From Actinomycetes bacterium (GTDB lineage Bacteria; Actinomycetota; Acidimicrobiia; Acidimicrobiales; Bog-793): a stretch of DNA of 50,281 nucleotides. Location: contig JAJZMK010000141.1 of the NCBI GenBank assembly GCA_021798275.1, positions 1-50,281 on the forward strand, written 5' to 3'. The notes beneath the pieces were generated by a model. That model did not search any database, was not told where the DNA came from, and saw only the letters and a list, made by a program, of their open reading frames with translations. A program made the translations under genes and the position numbers. This document shows, in pieces, positions 43,052-50,281 of this stretch. Position 1 is the first letter of the stretch; every line of letters starts with the position of its first letter.

Positions 43052-44182
43052 ATGCTACCAAGAGATGAGCGGAATGGAAGTGCCGTCAAGTGCCAGGAGA
43101 TTGTGCCTAGATCAAGTTGCGAGATCATAACCAGGGATAGGAAGGTGCCTAACCCGTATATATCGACGCTTTGCGGCAATAAGGTCCAAAGTGATACTTT
43201 CACCACTCGTTATCTACACAATATGGCCGCAAAAGAAGAGGGAAGTGGAGATAGGCAAGAGCCAGAAGCATCTGATGAGTATCTCACTTGTTTCGAAGTG
43301 GACAAAGATCGTATCTTGTCAAGCTCGGCTTTTCGCAGACTGGCCAGGAAGACGCAAGTTTTTGCTTTCCCCGAAGATCATCTCAGAAACCGGCTTACCC
43401 ACGCTGTGGAGGTATCTCAAATAGCATCGCGCATTTCAAAAGCAACAGGTCTGAATGCCAATTTAGCAGAAGCTATAGCTCTGGGTCACGATATAGGGCA
43501 TGGTCCGGGAGGTCATGCGGCCGAAGAAGCTTTTGCAAAATTTATTCCCGACTATTTCCGTCACGGACCTTTTGGTGCCGATGTGGTTTTGGCTCCGATG
43601 AATTTGTGTAGCCAGACCTTGGACGGTATCAGAAATCACAGCTGGTCTATGCCTCTTCCGGCGACTGCTGAAGCTCTTGTCGTATCCTTTGCCGACAGGA
43701 TCGCTTACTGTACGCACGACTTGGAAGATGCCTTGAGCATCAAGTTGATCGACAAAGCCATGTTGCCATCAGATGTTATCTTCGTATTGGGAGAGGATAA
43801 AAAAACACAAGTCAATACTTTGATTGCTGAAATAATTTATTGCTTTAAAAATTTCTCAGTTATCGGTATGAGAAAAGAATACGGCGAAGCTTTACTGGCT
43901 TTTAGGGAATTTAATTTCGAGTTTATATACAAATCCTCTGAAGTCGAAAAAGCAAACGAGATGTTCATCAATCTAAACAGTCAACTGGTGGAATTTTATA
44001 TTGACAATCCTCTACTGCTTCCCTCTTCTGTTGTCTGGAAACAAGAGGGAGGAAAAGACCTTGTCAAAAGAGCTATCTGCTATGTGGCGAGTATGACAGA
44101 TGACTATGCTCTGCAGCTTGGACGGGAGTTTTTGGGATTCAATCGCTTTATCCCTTACTCAATCAACGCTACATGTCATTGA
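43052..44182 (+). CDS. dgt: dGTP triphosphohydrolase-like HD-domain protein
   Basis: A 376-residue HD-superfamily protein expected to split dGTP or another dNTP into nucleoside and triphosphate. The conserved opening is DKDRILSSSAFRRLARKTQVF (residues 85-104), followed by the metal ligands H117 in RLTHAVEVSQIA, H146-D147 in ALGHDIGHGPGGHAAEEA and the distal Asp in SFADRIAYCTHDLEDAL. The first 80 residues are poorly conserved. GAGGGAAGAG just upstream supports the ATG. It stands alone, 187 bases from the next gene. Confidence 0.88.
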   Translation: MLPRDERNGSAVKCQEIVPRSSCEIITRDRKVPNPYISTLCGNKVQSDTFTTRYLHNMAAKEEGSGDRQEPEASDEYLTCFEVDKDRILSSSAFRRLARKTQVFAFPEDHLRNRLTHAVEVSQIASRISKATGLNANLAEAIALGHDIGHGPGGHAAEEAFAKFIPDYFRHGPFGADVVLAPMNLCSQTLDGIRNHSWSMPLPATAEALVVSFADRIAYCTHDLEDALSIKLIDKAMLPSDVIFVLGEDKKTQVNTLIAEIIYCFKNFSVIGMRKEYGEALLAFREFNFEFIYKSSEVEKANEMFINLNSQLVEFYIDNPLLLPSSVVWKQEGGKDLVKRAICYVASMTDDYALQLGREFLGFNRFIPYSINATCH

Positions 44183-44369
44183 CAACAAGGTTTGAGGCCT
44201 TTCTTTTGGCTTTTGTCGGCTTGGGGTAAAAAATATTCTATGCTGTTTTAGCTATGTGCTGATAGAAGTTTTACCGGAGGCCCCTTCCAGGGTCGTCAAT
44301 TGGACAAAATCATTTATAGCCTCTATAGTTTAAAGCGGAAAATATTTTTAGTCTCGACTGGTGAAGAGC

Positions 44370-44795
44370 ATGACAATTGCTGAACAATCTATCAAGAGCA
44401 ACAATCAAAGTAATTTGTATAACGAGGACTCTTCTAAAGCAGATTTTTTGATTTGCAGGTTACTTTGCGTTTCTGCGACTAAAGAGAGTCCGGTCAAATC
44501 CACACGTAAAGCCCAGAGTATGTTCAGTAAAGCGATGCTGATATCGGCCACAAGATGTCTTCTTAGTTATATTATCCTGCCTTTTGTTATGCCCGTGATT
44601 GGCCTGTCTGCCAGTTTGGGACCCGCTATAGGAATTCCACTGTCTTTGGTAGCTTTAATTTTCGATATCATAGGCATACGCCGTTTCTTCCAGGCCGGAC
44701 ATAAGTCAAGGTGGGTATTTTTCTGGATCTATCTTGCGGTTATCGGATTAGTTTTGGCGTTACTCGGTATAAATATTTATGACCTTGTTCACTAG
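44370..44795 (+). CDS. Conserved actinobacterial membrane protein
   Basis: A protein of 141 residues with a polar N-terminus of about 50 residues and three hydrophobic segments (about 62-80, 84-102 and 116-136). The block AMLISATRCLLSYIILPFVMP, split by GLSASLGPAIGIPLSL and IRRFFQAGHKSRW, is a pattern I recall from unnamed membrane proteins of actinobacteria, of unknown function. ATG at 44370 behind GGTGAAG is preferred to GTG at 44361. It lies 38 bases upstream of cofC on the same strand. Confidence 0.75.
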   Translation: MTIAEQSIKSNNQSNLYNEDSSKADFLICRLLCVSATKESPVKSTRKAQSMFSKAMLISATRCLLSYIILPFVMPVIGLSASLGPAIGIPLSLVALIFDIIGIRRFFQAGHKSRWVFFWIYLAVIGLVLALLGINIYDLVH

Positions 44796-44833
44796 CCGCA
44801 GATATGCCAGATAGCGGCAGGTTGCAACGCTAA

Positions 44834-45460
44834 ATGTCAGATTGCGCCCTTTTGATTCCGGTTAAGTCGTTTCAACTTGCCAAGCAGAGGTTATCTGGGT
44901 ATTTCGATTCACGACAAAGGCTGTGCCTATCCTTAGCACTTACACAAAGAGTTGTACTGTCTACGAAGGAACTCACCACTTTTGTGGTCTGTGACGACAT
45001 TACTGTGAAAGATTGGGCTACTTCGTTGGATGTAGCGGCTATAACGCAAGATCACGGAGGTCTTTGCGGACAGATTTTTGCCGCGATAAAAGAAGTATAT
45101 AAGATGGGATACAAAGAAGCCATCATCGTACACTCGGATTTGCCTAAAATCAAAGACCTTTCTGGCTACTCGCGAGAAAATGGGATAGTGATAATTCCCG
45201 ACAGGCGAGGATTCGGCACCAATTTACTGAAAGTTCCCACCGATACTCTTTTTGAATTCCATTATGGAGAGAATTCACTTTCTTGTCACATCAAGGAAGC
45301 TATGCGACATAAAATTGACTACAGGGTATTTTTGGATCCTGATTTAGCTTTTGATATAGATTTGCCTGAAGATTTAAGCTTTTTAGGGCTTGACGAAGTA
45401 AACAAACTACTGCTCGAAGGTAAAACGATCGCACAAGACATGGGCATATTGGGAGAATAA
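44834..45460 (+). CDS. cofC: 2-phospho-L-lactate/phosphoenolpyruvate guanylyltransferase (CofC/FbiD)
   Basis: A nucleotidyltransferase that joins GTP with phosphoenolpyruvate or phospholactate in coenzyme F420 synthesis. The protein starts with LLIPVKSFQLAKQRLSGYF (the IPVK-AKSRL nucleotide loop), has VHSDLPKI with the metal Asp, IIPDRRGFGTNLL, and FHYGENSLSCHIKEA, ending with DIDLPEDL, all family signatures. At 208 residues it has normal length. The stop overlaps the ATG of the deacetylase gene by one base, so the two are probably co-translated. F420 use supports an actinobacterial host. Confidence 0.9.
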   Translation: MSDCALLIPVKSFQLAKQRLSGYFDSRQRLCLSLALTQRVVLSTKELTTFVVCDDITVKDWATSLDVAAITQDHGGLCGQIFAAIKEVYKMGYKEAIIVHSDLPKIKDLSGYSRENGIVIIPDRRGFGTNLLKVPTDTLFEFHYGENSLSCHIKEAMRHKIDYRVFLDPDLAFDIDLPEDLSFLGLDEVNKLLLEGKTIAQDMGILGE

Positions 45461-46215
45461 TGACACAAAATATAGATGTACCGGAAGTTGCGCTGGCCAT
45501 AGGGGCACACCCCGATGATATTGATTTTCATTGTAGTGCTACTTTAGCTAAGTGGGCAGCTAGAGGATGTGAGGTGCATTACTTGGTCATGACGGATGGT
45601 TCCAAAGGCACTTGGGATTCTCATGAAAATCGCGAAAACCTAATTGCGCTCCGTCGCTTTGAGCAAAGAGAAGCTTACATGATAGTAACTGGCAGTGATA
45701 TGGTTATTGCGGAGCAAAGAACACACTTTTTACCTTATGTCGACGGGGAACTGGAAATAACCAACAAAGAAATATCTGCGGTATGTGCGATAATTCGCCA
45801 AATACAACCTCAAGTGATACTTGCGCATGATCCATGGAAAAGGTACAGGCTACATCCCGATCATAGGAAAACCGGCTTTATCGTAACAGATGCCATTGTA
45901 GCGGCGCGGGATCCTCTCTTTTACCCCGAACAAAAATGGCCGCATTTTAGGCCGAAACTACTGATGCTATTTGAAGCTGATGAAATTGATCATGGTGAAG
46001 ATATAAGTCAATACGAAGAGATCAAAATCAGTGCTCTGTTGAAGCATAAAAGTCAATTGTTGTCGACTATGGGTATTGATATTTCGGCGACAGAAGATGT
46101 TTATAGAGAGAAATTGTCTGCGTTTGAAACTGACATAGAGAACAAGCACATAAGAGCCGGAGAGGTGTTCAATCTGACAAAAGCAGAATCCTATAAGTTG
46201 ATGACAAATTTATAA
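45460..46215 (+). CDS. PIG-L / LmbE family deacetylase
   Basis: A zinc-dependent N-acetylglucosaminyl-type deacetylase of 251 residues. The catalytic AHPDD lies at residues 16-20 and the second zinc motif RLHPDHRKTG has H132 and H135; VMTDGSKGTWD matches the conserved T-x-G strand. Relatives include MshB (mycothiol synthesis) and Mca, but the substrate here is not evident. It is coupled to cofC by a one-base overlap and ends ahead of a bidirectional terminator. Confidence 0.88.
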   Translation: MTQNIDVPEVALAIGAHPDDIDFHCSATLAKWAARGCEVHYLVMTDGSKGTWDSHENRENLIALRRFEQREAYMIVTGSDMVIAEQRTHFLPYVDGELEITNKEISAVCAIIRQIQPQVILAHDPWKRYRLHPDHRKTGFIVTDAIVAARDPLFYPEQKWPHFRPKLLMLFEADEIDHGEDISQYEEIKISALLKHKSQLLSTMGIDISATEDVYREKLSAFETDIENKHIRAGEVFNLTKAESYKLMTNL

Positions 46216-46330
46216 GTAGTAGATAGGGTTACCATACAAAGCAAATAGCTCATGTCGATGATAATTTAAAGTCATCAGCGAGTTTGACTGACAAGTACTC
46301 AGGTACACGAACTTTACAACTGACTTATCA

Positions 46331-46372
46331 AAGATAAAAAGACAGGCAATGTCTTGCCTGTCTTTTTATCTT
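46331..46372. terminator. Bidirectional terminator between the deacetylase and HU genes
   Basis: A perfect 19-bp inverted repeat (46331-46349 with 46354-46372; core AAAAAGACAGGCAA / TTGCCTGTCTTTTT) with a 4-base TGTC loop. The A-tract on one side and T-tract on the other give a U-run in both directions, fitting the convergent genes that flank it. Confidence 0.92.
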
Positions 46373-46380
46373 CCTCGGCA

Positions 46381-46956
46381 CTATTTCTTTTTGGCCACAG
46401 CCTTTTTAGCCGGAGCTTTAGCCACCGTTACTTTCTTAGCCGGAGCTTTGGCTGCCATAGCCTTTTTAGCCGGAGCTTTAGCCACCGTTACTTTCTTAGC
46501 CGGAGCTTTGGCTGCCACAGCCTTTTTAGCCGGAGCTTTAGCCACCGTTACTTTCTTAGCCGGAGCTTTGGCTGCCGTTTGGATTTTGGCAACGGAGGAT
46601 ACGGGGCTGACACGTTTGGCAGCTATGACGGAGCGTATTGTCATAGCGTCCTCCACTCTTTTCGGCTTATTTAGAGCCGAACGGGCATTTATATTTTCCT
46701 TTAAACGCGCACTGGGAGTGAACCCAATACCTTTGGAGGCTTTTATTTTTACAGCGGCACCAGTTTGGGGATTACGTCCCTGTCTGGCTTTTCTTTCGCG
46801 AATTTTAAATGTACCAAACCCTGTAATCCTGATTGTATCACCGGATTTCAAGCCGGTAACTATGCGGTAGATAAGGGCATCTAAAGCTAATTCTACATGG
46901 GGGCGTGTAAGACCTGTATCGGAACTTACAACCTCTATCAATTCACTTCTGTTCAA
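46381..46956 (-). CDS. hup: HU-family DNA-binding protein with Lys/Ala/Pro repeat tail (HupB-like)
   Basis: Residues 1-90 form an HU fold (MNRSELIEVVSSDTGLTRPH, the TGFGTFKIRERKARQGRNPQ arm, KIKASKGIGFTPSARLKE). Residues about 91-191 are a basic tail with repeats of KAPAKKVTV and KAPAKKAVAA, similar to the H1-like tails of actinobacterial HupB, expected to bind DNA without sequence specificity and compact the nucleoid. The start codon is TTG; GGGAGG 8 bases upstream on the minus strand decides it. The tail is encoded by near-identical 60-bp tandem repeats. Confidence 0.94.
   Translation of the reverse strand: MNRSELIEVVSSDTGLTRPHVELALDALIYRIVTGLKSGDTIRITGFGTFKIRERKARQGRNPQTGAAVKIKASKGIGFTPSARLKENINARSALNKPKRVEDAMTIRSVIAAKRVSPVSSVAKIQTAAKAPAKKVTVAKAPAKKAVAAKAPAKKVTVAKAPAKKAMAAKAPAKKVTVAKAPAKKAVAKKK
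46397..46576 (-). repeat. Three tandem 60-bp repeats in the hup tail
   Basis: Three head-to-tail copies of a 60-bp unit, each made of two related 30-bp halves, encode the KAPAKK repeats. Bases 46401-46440, 46461-46500 and 46521-46560 are identical; one base differs between copies at 46458 (T) and 46518 (C), changing Met to Val. The near identity suggests recent duplication or frequent slippage. Confidence 0.93.
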
Positions 46957-47176
46957 TTGTATCCTCCCGGTTTTCGGTATTGCTTACAAAATACAAGGCG
47001 ATTTTTAACTAAATTGCAAGTATTAAAGTCTTAAATTTATAAAAATTAATGTTTCCTTATCTAAAATCATTTATCAGCCTTGACAAATGCGACTTTACAC
47101 TATTTTTATACTGCAAGAATAAAAAAAATAATATTTTCGGTAATAAATAAGTAAAATTTCTTGACAATATAGCCAC

Positions 47177-48814
47177 ATGGCATATGGTCAAAGCCTTGAA
47201 ACGAAGAAATTATCTGAAATTAGGGCGGCAAATCAACTTTGCGGAGGTGGCATATATTTAGGTAAAGGCAATAACGGTTTTATTTTTTCCCCAAAAGAAT
47301 GCGGTGTTTTAGCACTGGGACCACCGCGTTCCGGGAAAACAACATCACTGGTTATTCCAAACGTTTTGATAGCCAATTCCGCGGTGATTGTGACATCAAC
47401 CAAGAGAGATGTTGCAGACCAAACATATGAGTCAAGGAAAAAAGTAGGACCGTGTTATATATTTGATCCGTCACGCGAGCTAACTATGAAAAGTGATATA
47501 GAGCCGATAGGATGGTCACCGTTAGACAATTCCGCTAAATTTGACAATTCTCTTCTTACTGCGCGGTCGATGGTTGGAGCAGCCCGACCTGATGGAAATA
47601 GGGGAGAGTCGCAACACTGGACGCAAAAGGCCACCGAATTACTGGCAACTTTACTGCATGCCGCTTCAATAGGGGATATTCCTTTTAGTGAGTTTGTCAG
47701 TTGGATCAATAGACATGAAGGCAATATGGCAGCAAAGATCCTAGCTTCCTCTGAAGATGCCTCGGAGGTTGCTTTGGATGTGTTGAGCGGTATATTAAAT
47801 ACAGATTTTCGTGAGCAGAGCGGTATTTGGTCGACAGCATCTTCTGTCTTTGCATGCTATCAGAACAGCACAGCTATTTCGGCTGCCGAATTGCCACGTC
47901 CAAATCACCTCTCCTTATTGGAAAAAAAAGCTACTATATATGTGATTGCAACCGGTGAAACCCAGCAATTGCTGGCTCCTGTTATTGCCGGTTTTATATC
48001 TGACTTCAGACGGACGGCTTATTTAAACCATATGGGTAAAAGAGATCTTCCTAGATCACAGAGATACGACAAAAGAGAAAGCTCTCCGCAATTATTGCTT
48101 GCTTTAGATGAGTTGGCTAACATAGCACCACTGTATGATTTACCGGAAATAATTGCCGAAGGAGGGAGTCAAGGAGTATTGACCCTGGCCTGTTTGCAGG
48201 ACTTATCTCAAGCCAGAAGGAGATGGCCAACTATTGCCGATGGATTTTTTACCCTTTTTTACACTAAATTTATTTTGCCAGGCTTGGGCGACAGGCAGAC
48301 ACTTGAAAACATTTCTCTCTTATGTGGAGATAGAGATGAAATTGTATATTCAAAAACAACTCATAGAAAGGGTTCCAGAGAAAAGCAAGATTCACGGACA
48401 GCTTCTTTGAGAAGAGTACGTAGGTTGCCGGTGGATGAAGTCAGTCGCGGAAAAGACGGCAAGGCCCTGGTACTTATGGGTAATTCTGTAGGTGAAGTGA
48501 ATTTGACCCCCTCTTATGAATTGCAAACTTCGCCGCCTTCCCGTGGCTCCTTTACTAAAGTATGTTCCCACCAGACAATAGATAGTGATAATCATATCTA
48601 TGATCATCAAGATCTAGAGACAAAGAGACCTATGGAAAACTTATCGTCAAAGAGTCATAGTTGGCCAGATAAGTTATTTATAAGAACAGGTAAGAAAATA
48701 ACTTTTCCGTCAAGTAAGGAAAAGCAGTCGAAAAGAACCGCCGATAATTTATCTCATCGATATCAAGATAACACTGTTTACCGGGAGAGATCAGGTGAAA
48801 TTCGTAGTCTATAA
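47177..48814 (+). CDS. VirD4/TraG-like type IV coupling ATPase (no N-terminal membrane anchor)
   Basis: A 545-residue ATPase of the TraG/VirD4 group that couples DNA or protein substrates to a type IV secretion channel. Walker A is LGPPRSGKTTS (about residues 48-57), followed by VIVTSTKRDVADQT, FDPSRE and GWSPLD. Walker B is LLLALDELANIAP (about 305-317), then EGGSQGVLTLACLQDLSQAR. It lacks the two N-terminal membrane helices usual for coupling proteins, and its last 130 residues are hydrophilic and low-complexity. No Shine-Dalgarno is seen. The gene is AT-richer than the rest of the window, suggesting a mobile-element origin. Confidence 0.88.
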   Translation: MAYGQSLETKKLSEIRAANQLCGGGIYLGKGNNGFIFSPKECGVLALGPPRSGKTTSLVIPNVLIANSAVIVTSTKRDVADQTYESRKKVGPCYIFDPSRELTMKSDIEPIGWSPLDNSAKFDNSLLTARSMVGAARPDGNRGESQHWTQKATELLATLLHAASIGDIPFSEFVSWINRHEGNMAAKILASSEDASEVALDVLSGILNTDFREQSGIWSTASSVFACYQNSTAISAAELPRPNHLSLLEKKATIYVIATGETQQLLAPVIAGFISDFRRTAYLNHMGKRDLPRSQRYDKRESSPQLLLALDELANIAPLYDLPEIIAEGGSQGVLTLACLQDLSQARRRWPTIADGFFTLFYTKFILPGLGDRQTLENISLLCGDRDEIVYSKTTHRKGSREKQDSRTASLRRVRRLPVDEVSRGKDGKALVLMGNSVGEVNLTPSYELQTSPPSRGSFTKVCSHQTIDSDNHIYDHQDLETKRPMENLSSKSHSWPDKLFIRTGKKITFPSSKEKQSKRTADNLSHRYQDNTVYRERSGEIRSL

Positions 48815-50281
48815 TCAGCGATGTCATATATCTTTTGGTGTGGCAAAGATATTTCGTCGCTGTTTTCGCGTCCGGTAAGGATTTTTTTACCAGGATTTCT
48901 TGGGTCAATGCCTTTTCCCTGAGAGAGCTTTGTGTCTGTACGATGGGCGGGTAAATATCCTATTGTAGTATCCGCTCTCGCCTCCTCGGGGGACAATTTA
49001 TTCCCATACTCTCTAGTTGTATGCGGTATCTTGAGAAAAGATTCGTGATAATTAAAGTATTTTTTGTTCTTTGAAAGTAATGTTTGTTCCAGTTCCTGAC
49101 TTCTTGAGCTCAAGTCGTCAATGTATTTTCCAAGCTCTGCTGCCGGCATAAATTTTGGTTTTACAATAATAGTTTTTCGATCAGAGATTTCCCTGTTTAT
49201 GATAACTTCTGGACAAAACCCTATTGTCAGAATGCAGGCCGGCTTACTATTTTGTAGATCTTCATAGCCGTATTTTCCGCGAAGATTATTACTCTTATGG
49301 CGCTGGTCTGAAGGAAGTACATTGTTTGGAAAAGATTGCGAAGCCTTAGCGACCAGATCTGTTTTTTTTAATTGGTCCCGCGTCAAGATAAGTAAGTTAT
49401 CCAGACTAAGAGGCCCTTTTATTATGCTTTTGGTAACAAAATTCCATTCTTCTTTCTGTGAGATTAAATAACCGGTGCTATTTTTGGTATCTGCTTTATT
49501 TGCCGTAGATCTACTTATAAAGTGATGATACGAGGTATTTCCTTTTAGAAAAAGGTATTTATTACAATCGGGTAAATCGGTTATCGGATATATTTTCCTG
49601 AGTTGATGCTCCAGAGCTGTAATGTCCAATGAATTGTCTACGGCTAGGATAACCCGGGTATACAATGTTTGTAGTTTTCTTATATGTCGAGTGAGTTCAG
49701 AAAAGAAATTTTCTCTTTCTTCCACCACTATTACCTTGTCATTTTGCGACAGTATTTCGACAGAACGTTTAGGCTCACCGATGAGGCTATTTCCAGAAGA
49801 AGTATGGTCAGGCGATATAGGGGCTATTTTATCTTGCCGATGTTTTATATCGGTTGTGGCAAAGTTCTCTGTTATCAGATTTTCTTTTACCGGCAAAGGC
49901 TTGTCAAGTTTGACGTATTGATTTGTCGGTAAATCTAACTCATATTCTCTGCTCTGCTTTTTCGGAAGATCTTTTTGTGCTGTTGTCTTTTGGGGGAGAA
50001 TCGTCATCAGGTTTATTTTTTCTGCAAAAGAAATTTTCTCAGAAATTTTTTGATTATTCAAAAGAGCTTTTAGGAGTATAGGTTTAGATGTAGCTGATAG
50101 TTCACAAATAACATCTTTTCCGGATGCAATAGAATTGATACAAGAATAAACCTGCTCATTGAATTCTATTTGTAACTTTTCAAATTTACGCTCACTATTA
50201 GGTAAGCAAACTTTTGCCTCTAAGCCCTTGTGTAAACCAGGGCGAGAATCAGTTCTTATATATCTACTTAATATCTCTAAC
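48778..50281 (-). CDS. Large hypothetical protein, N-terminus beyond the window
   Basis: A minus-strand frame open from a stop at 48778-48780 to the right edge, giving at least 500 residues; the first in-frame start codon inside is TTG at 50061, but the frame stays open for 73 more codons, so the gene is probably cut by the window. The product is polar, rich in Lys, Ser, Asn and Ile, with no membrane helix and no motif I recognise. A central segment (TLYTRVILAVDNSLDITALE) looks like a buried strand and helix. Its 3' end overlaps the coupling-protein gene tail-to-tail by 37 bases. Confidence 0.6.
   Translation of the reverse strand, partial: LEILSRYIRTDSRPGLHKGLEAKVCLPNSERKFEKLQIEFNEQVYSCINSIASGKDVICELSATSKPILLKALLNNQKISEKISFAEKINLMTILPQKTTAQKDLPKKQSREYELDLPTNQYVKLDKPLPVKENLITENFATTDIKHRQDKIAPISPDHTSSGNSLIGEPKRSVEILSQNDKVIVVEERENFFSELTRHIRKLQTLYTRVILAVDNSLDITALEHQLRKIYPITDLPDCNKYLFLKGNTSYHHFISRSTANKADTKNSTGYLISQKEEWNFVTKSIIKGPLSLDNLLILTRDQLKKTDLVAKASQSFPNNVLPSDQRHKSNNLRGKYGYEDLQNSKPACILTIGFCPEVIINREISDRKTIIVKPKFMPAAELGKYIDDLSSRSQELEQTLLSKNKKYFNYHESFLKIPHTTREYGNKLSPEEARADTTIGYLPAHRTDTKLSQGKGIDPRNPGKKILTGRENSDEISLPHQKIYDIADYRLRISPDLSR

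Noticed and set aside
46397-46576. Possible CRISPR-like array
   Set aside because: Repeats are head-to-tail without unique spacers and lie inside a coding region; it is a protein-coding tandem repeat.
46349-46870. 173-residue plus-strand ORF with FLAGALA repeats opposite hup
   Set aside because: The repeat is the reverse reading of the KAPAKK tail; HU homology and a good ribosome site fix the minus strand as coding.
49622-49932. Plus-strand ORFs of about 80-100 residues near the right edge
   Set aside because: They lie inside the much longer minus-strand open frame and have no motif or ribosome site.

Overview
The window looks like chromosomal DNA of a moderately low-GC actinobacterium. Pointers are an F420-biosynthesis guanylyltransferase (CofC/FbiD type), a HupB-like HU protein with a Lys/Ala/Pro repeat tail, a membrane protein of a type I associate with actinobacteria, a geranylgeranyl-reductase-family gene next to nuo, and TraG/VirD4-like coupling protein of actinobacterial style. 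The System I (Ccm) cytochrome c pathway, a mercuric reductase, an Nramp-type transporter and an Fe-S/iron-regulated module would suit a metal-exposed, iron-acidophile-like lineage such as Acidimicrobiia. That placement is inference from gene content; no rRNA gene is present to test it.

Layout. 1-2916: the end of an unidentified gene, then tsaB, rimI and tsaD (tRNA t6A modification plus ribosomal protein acetylation), closed by a strong hairpin. 3053-4417: a divergent Nramp-family metal transporter behind a striking double palindrome that resembles DtxR/MntR-type operators. 4488-5774 (minus): a menaquinone/geranylgeranyl reductase-like flavoprotein, divergent from the complete 14-gene complex I operon nuoABCDEFGHIJKLMN (6064-22692). 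22877-23697: yajQ (minus) and tRNA-Tyr(GTA).

23973-27293: a compact mercury-type operon. A promoter with an 18-bp MerR-style dyad precedes a small unknown ORF, a MerA with the diagnostic C-terminal Cys-Cys, two membrane proteins with Cys-Cys pairs in hydrophobic segments (one carries CCTPIIP), and a membrane-anchored thioredoxin-like protein. No merR, merP or canonical merT is present. This is the most unusual system in the window. 27294-27891 is gene-free.

27892-35531: a full System I cytochrome c maturation cluster, ccmA-B-C-D-E-F-G-H-I, including a 48-residue ccmD. 35536-38990: an Fe-S module with a cysteine desulfurase and a SufR-like Cys-rich regulator on the minus strand, divergent from an Mrp/ApbC Fe-S carrier that is preceded by a Fur-box-like sequence. 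39142-42714: a 1190-residue c-di-GMP protein with a LacI-type ligand-binding domain, GAF-like and PAS regions, GGDEF and EAL. 43052-46215: a dGTPase-like HD protein, a conserved membrane protein, cofC and a PIG-L deacetylase. 46381-46956 (minus): HU with a 60-bp tandem repeat in its tail. 47177-50281: an AT-richer end with a VirD4/TraG-like ATPase on plus and, converging on it with a 37-bp overlap, a large unknown gene that runs off the right edge.

Functionally, much of the window concerns respiration and metals: complex I, quinone side-chain reduction, cytochrome c maturation, Fe-S assembly, metal uptake and mercury reduction. Gene calls rest on motif recognition by eye; no database search was run.
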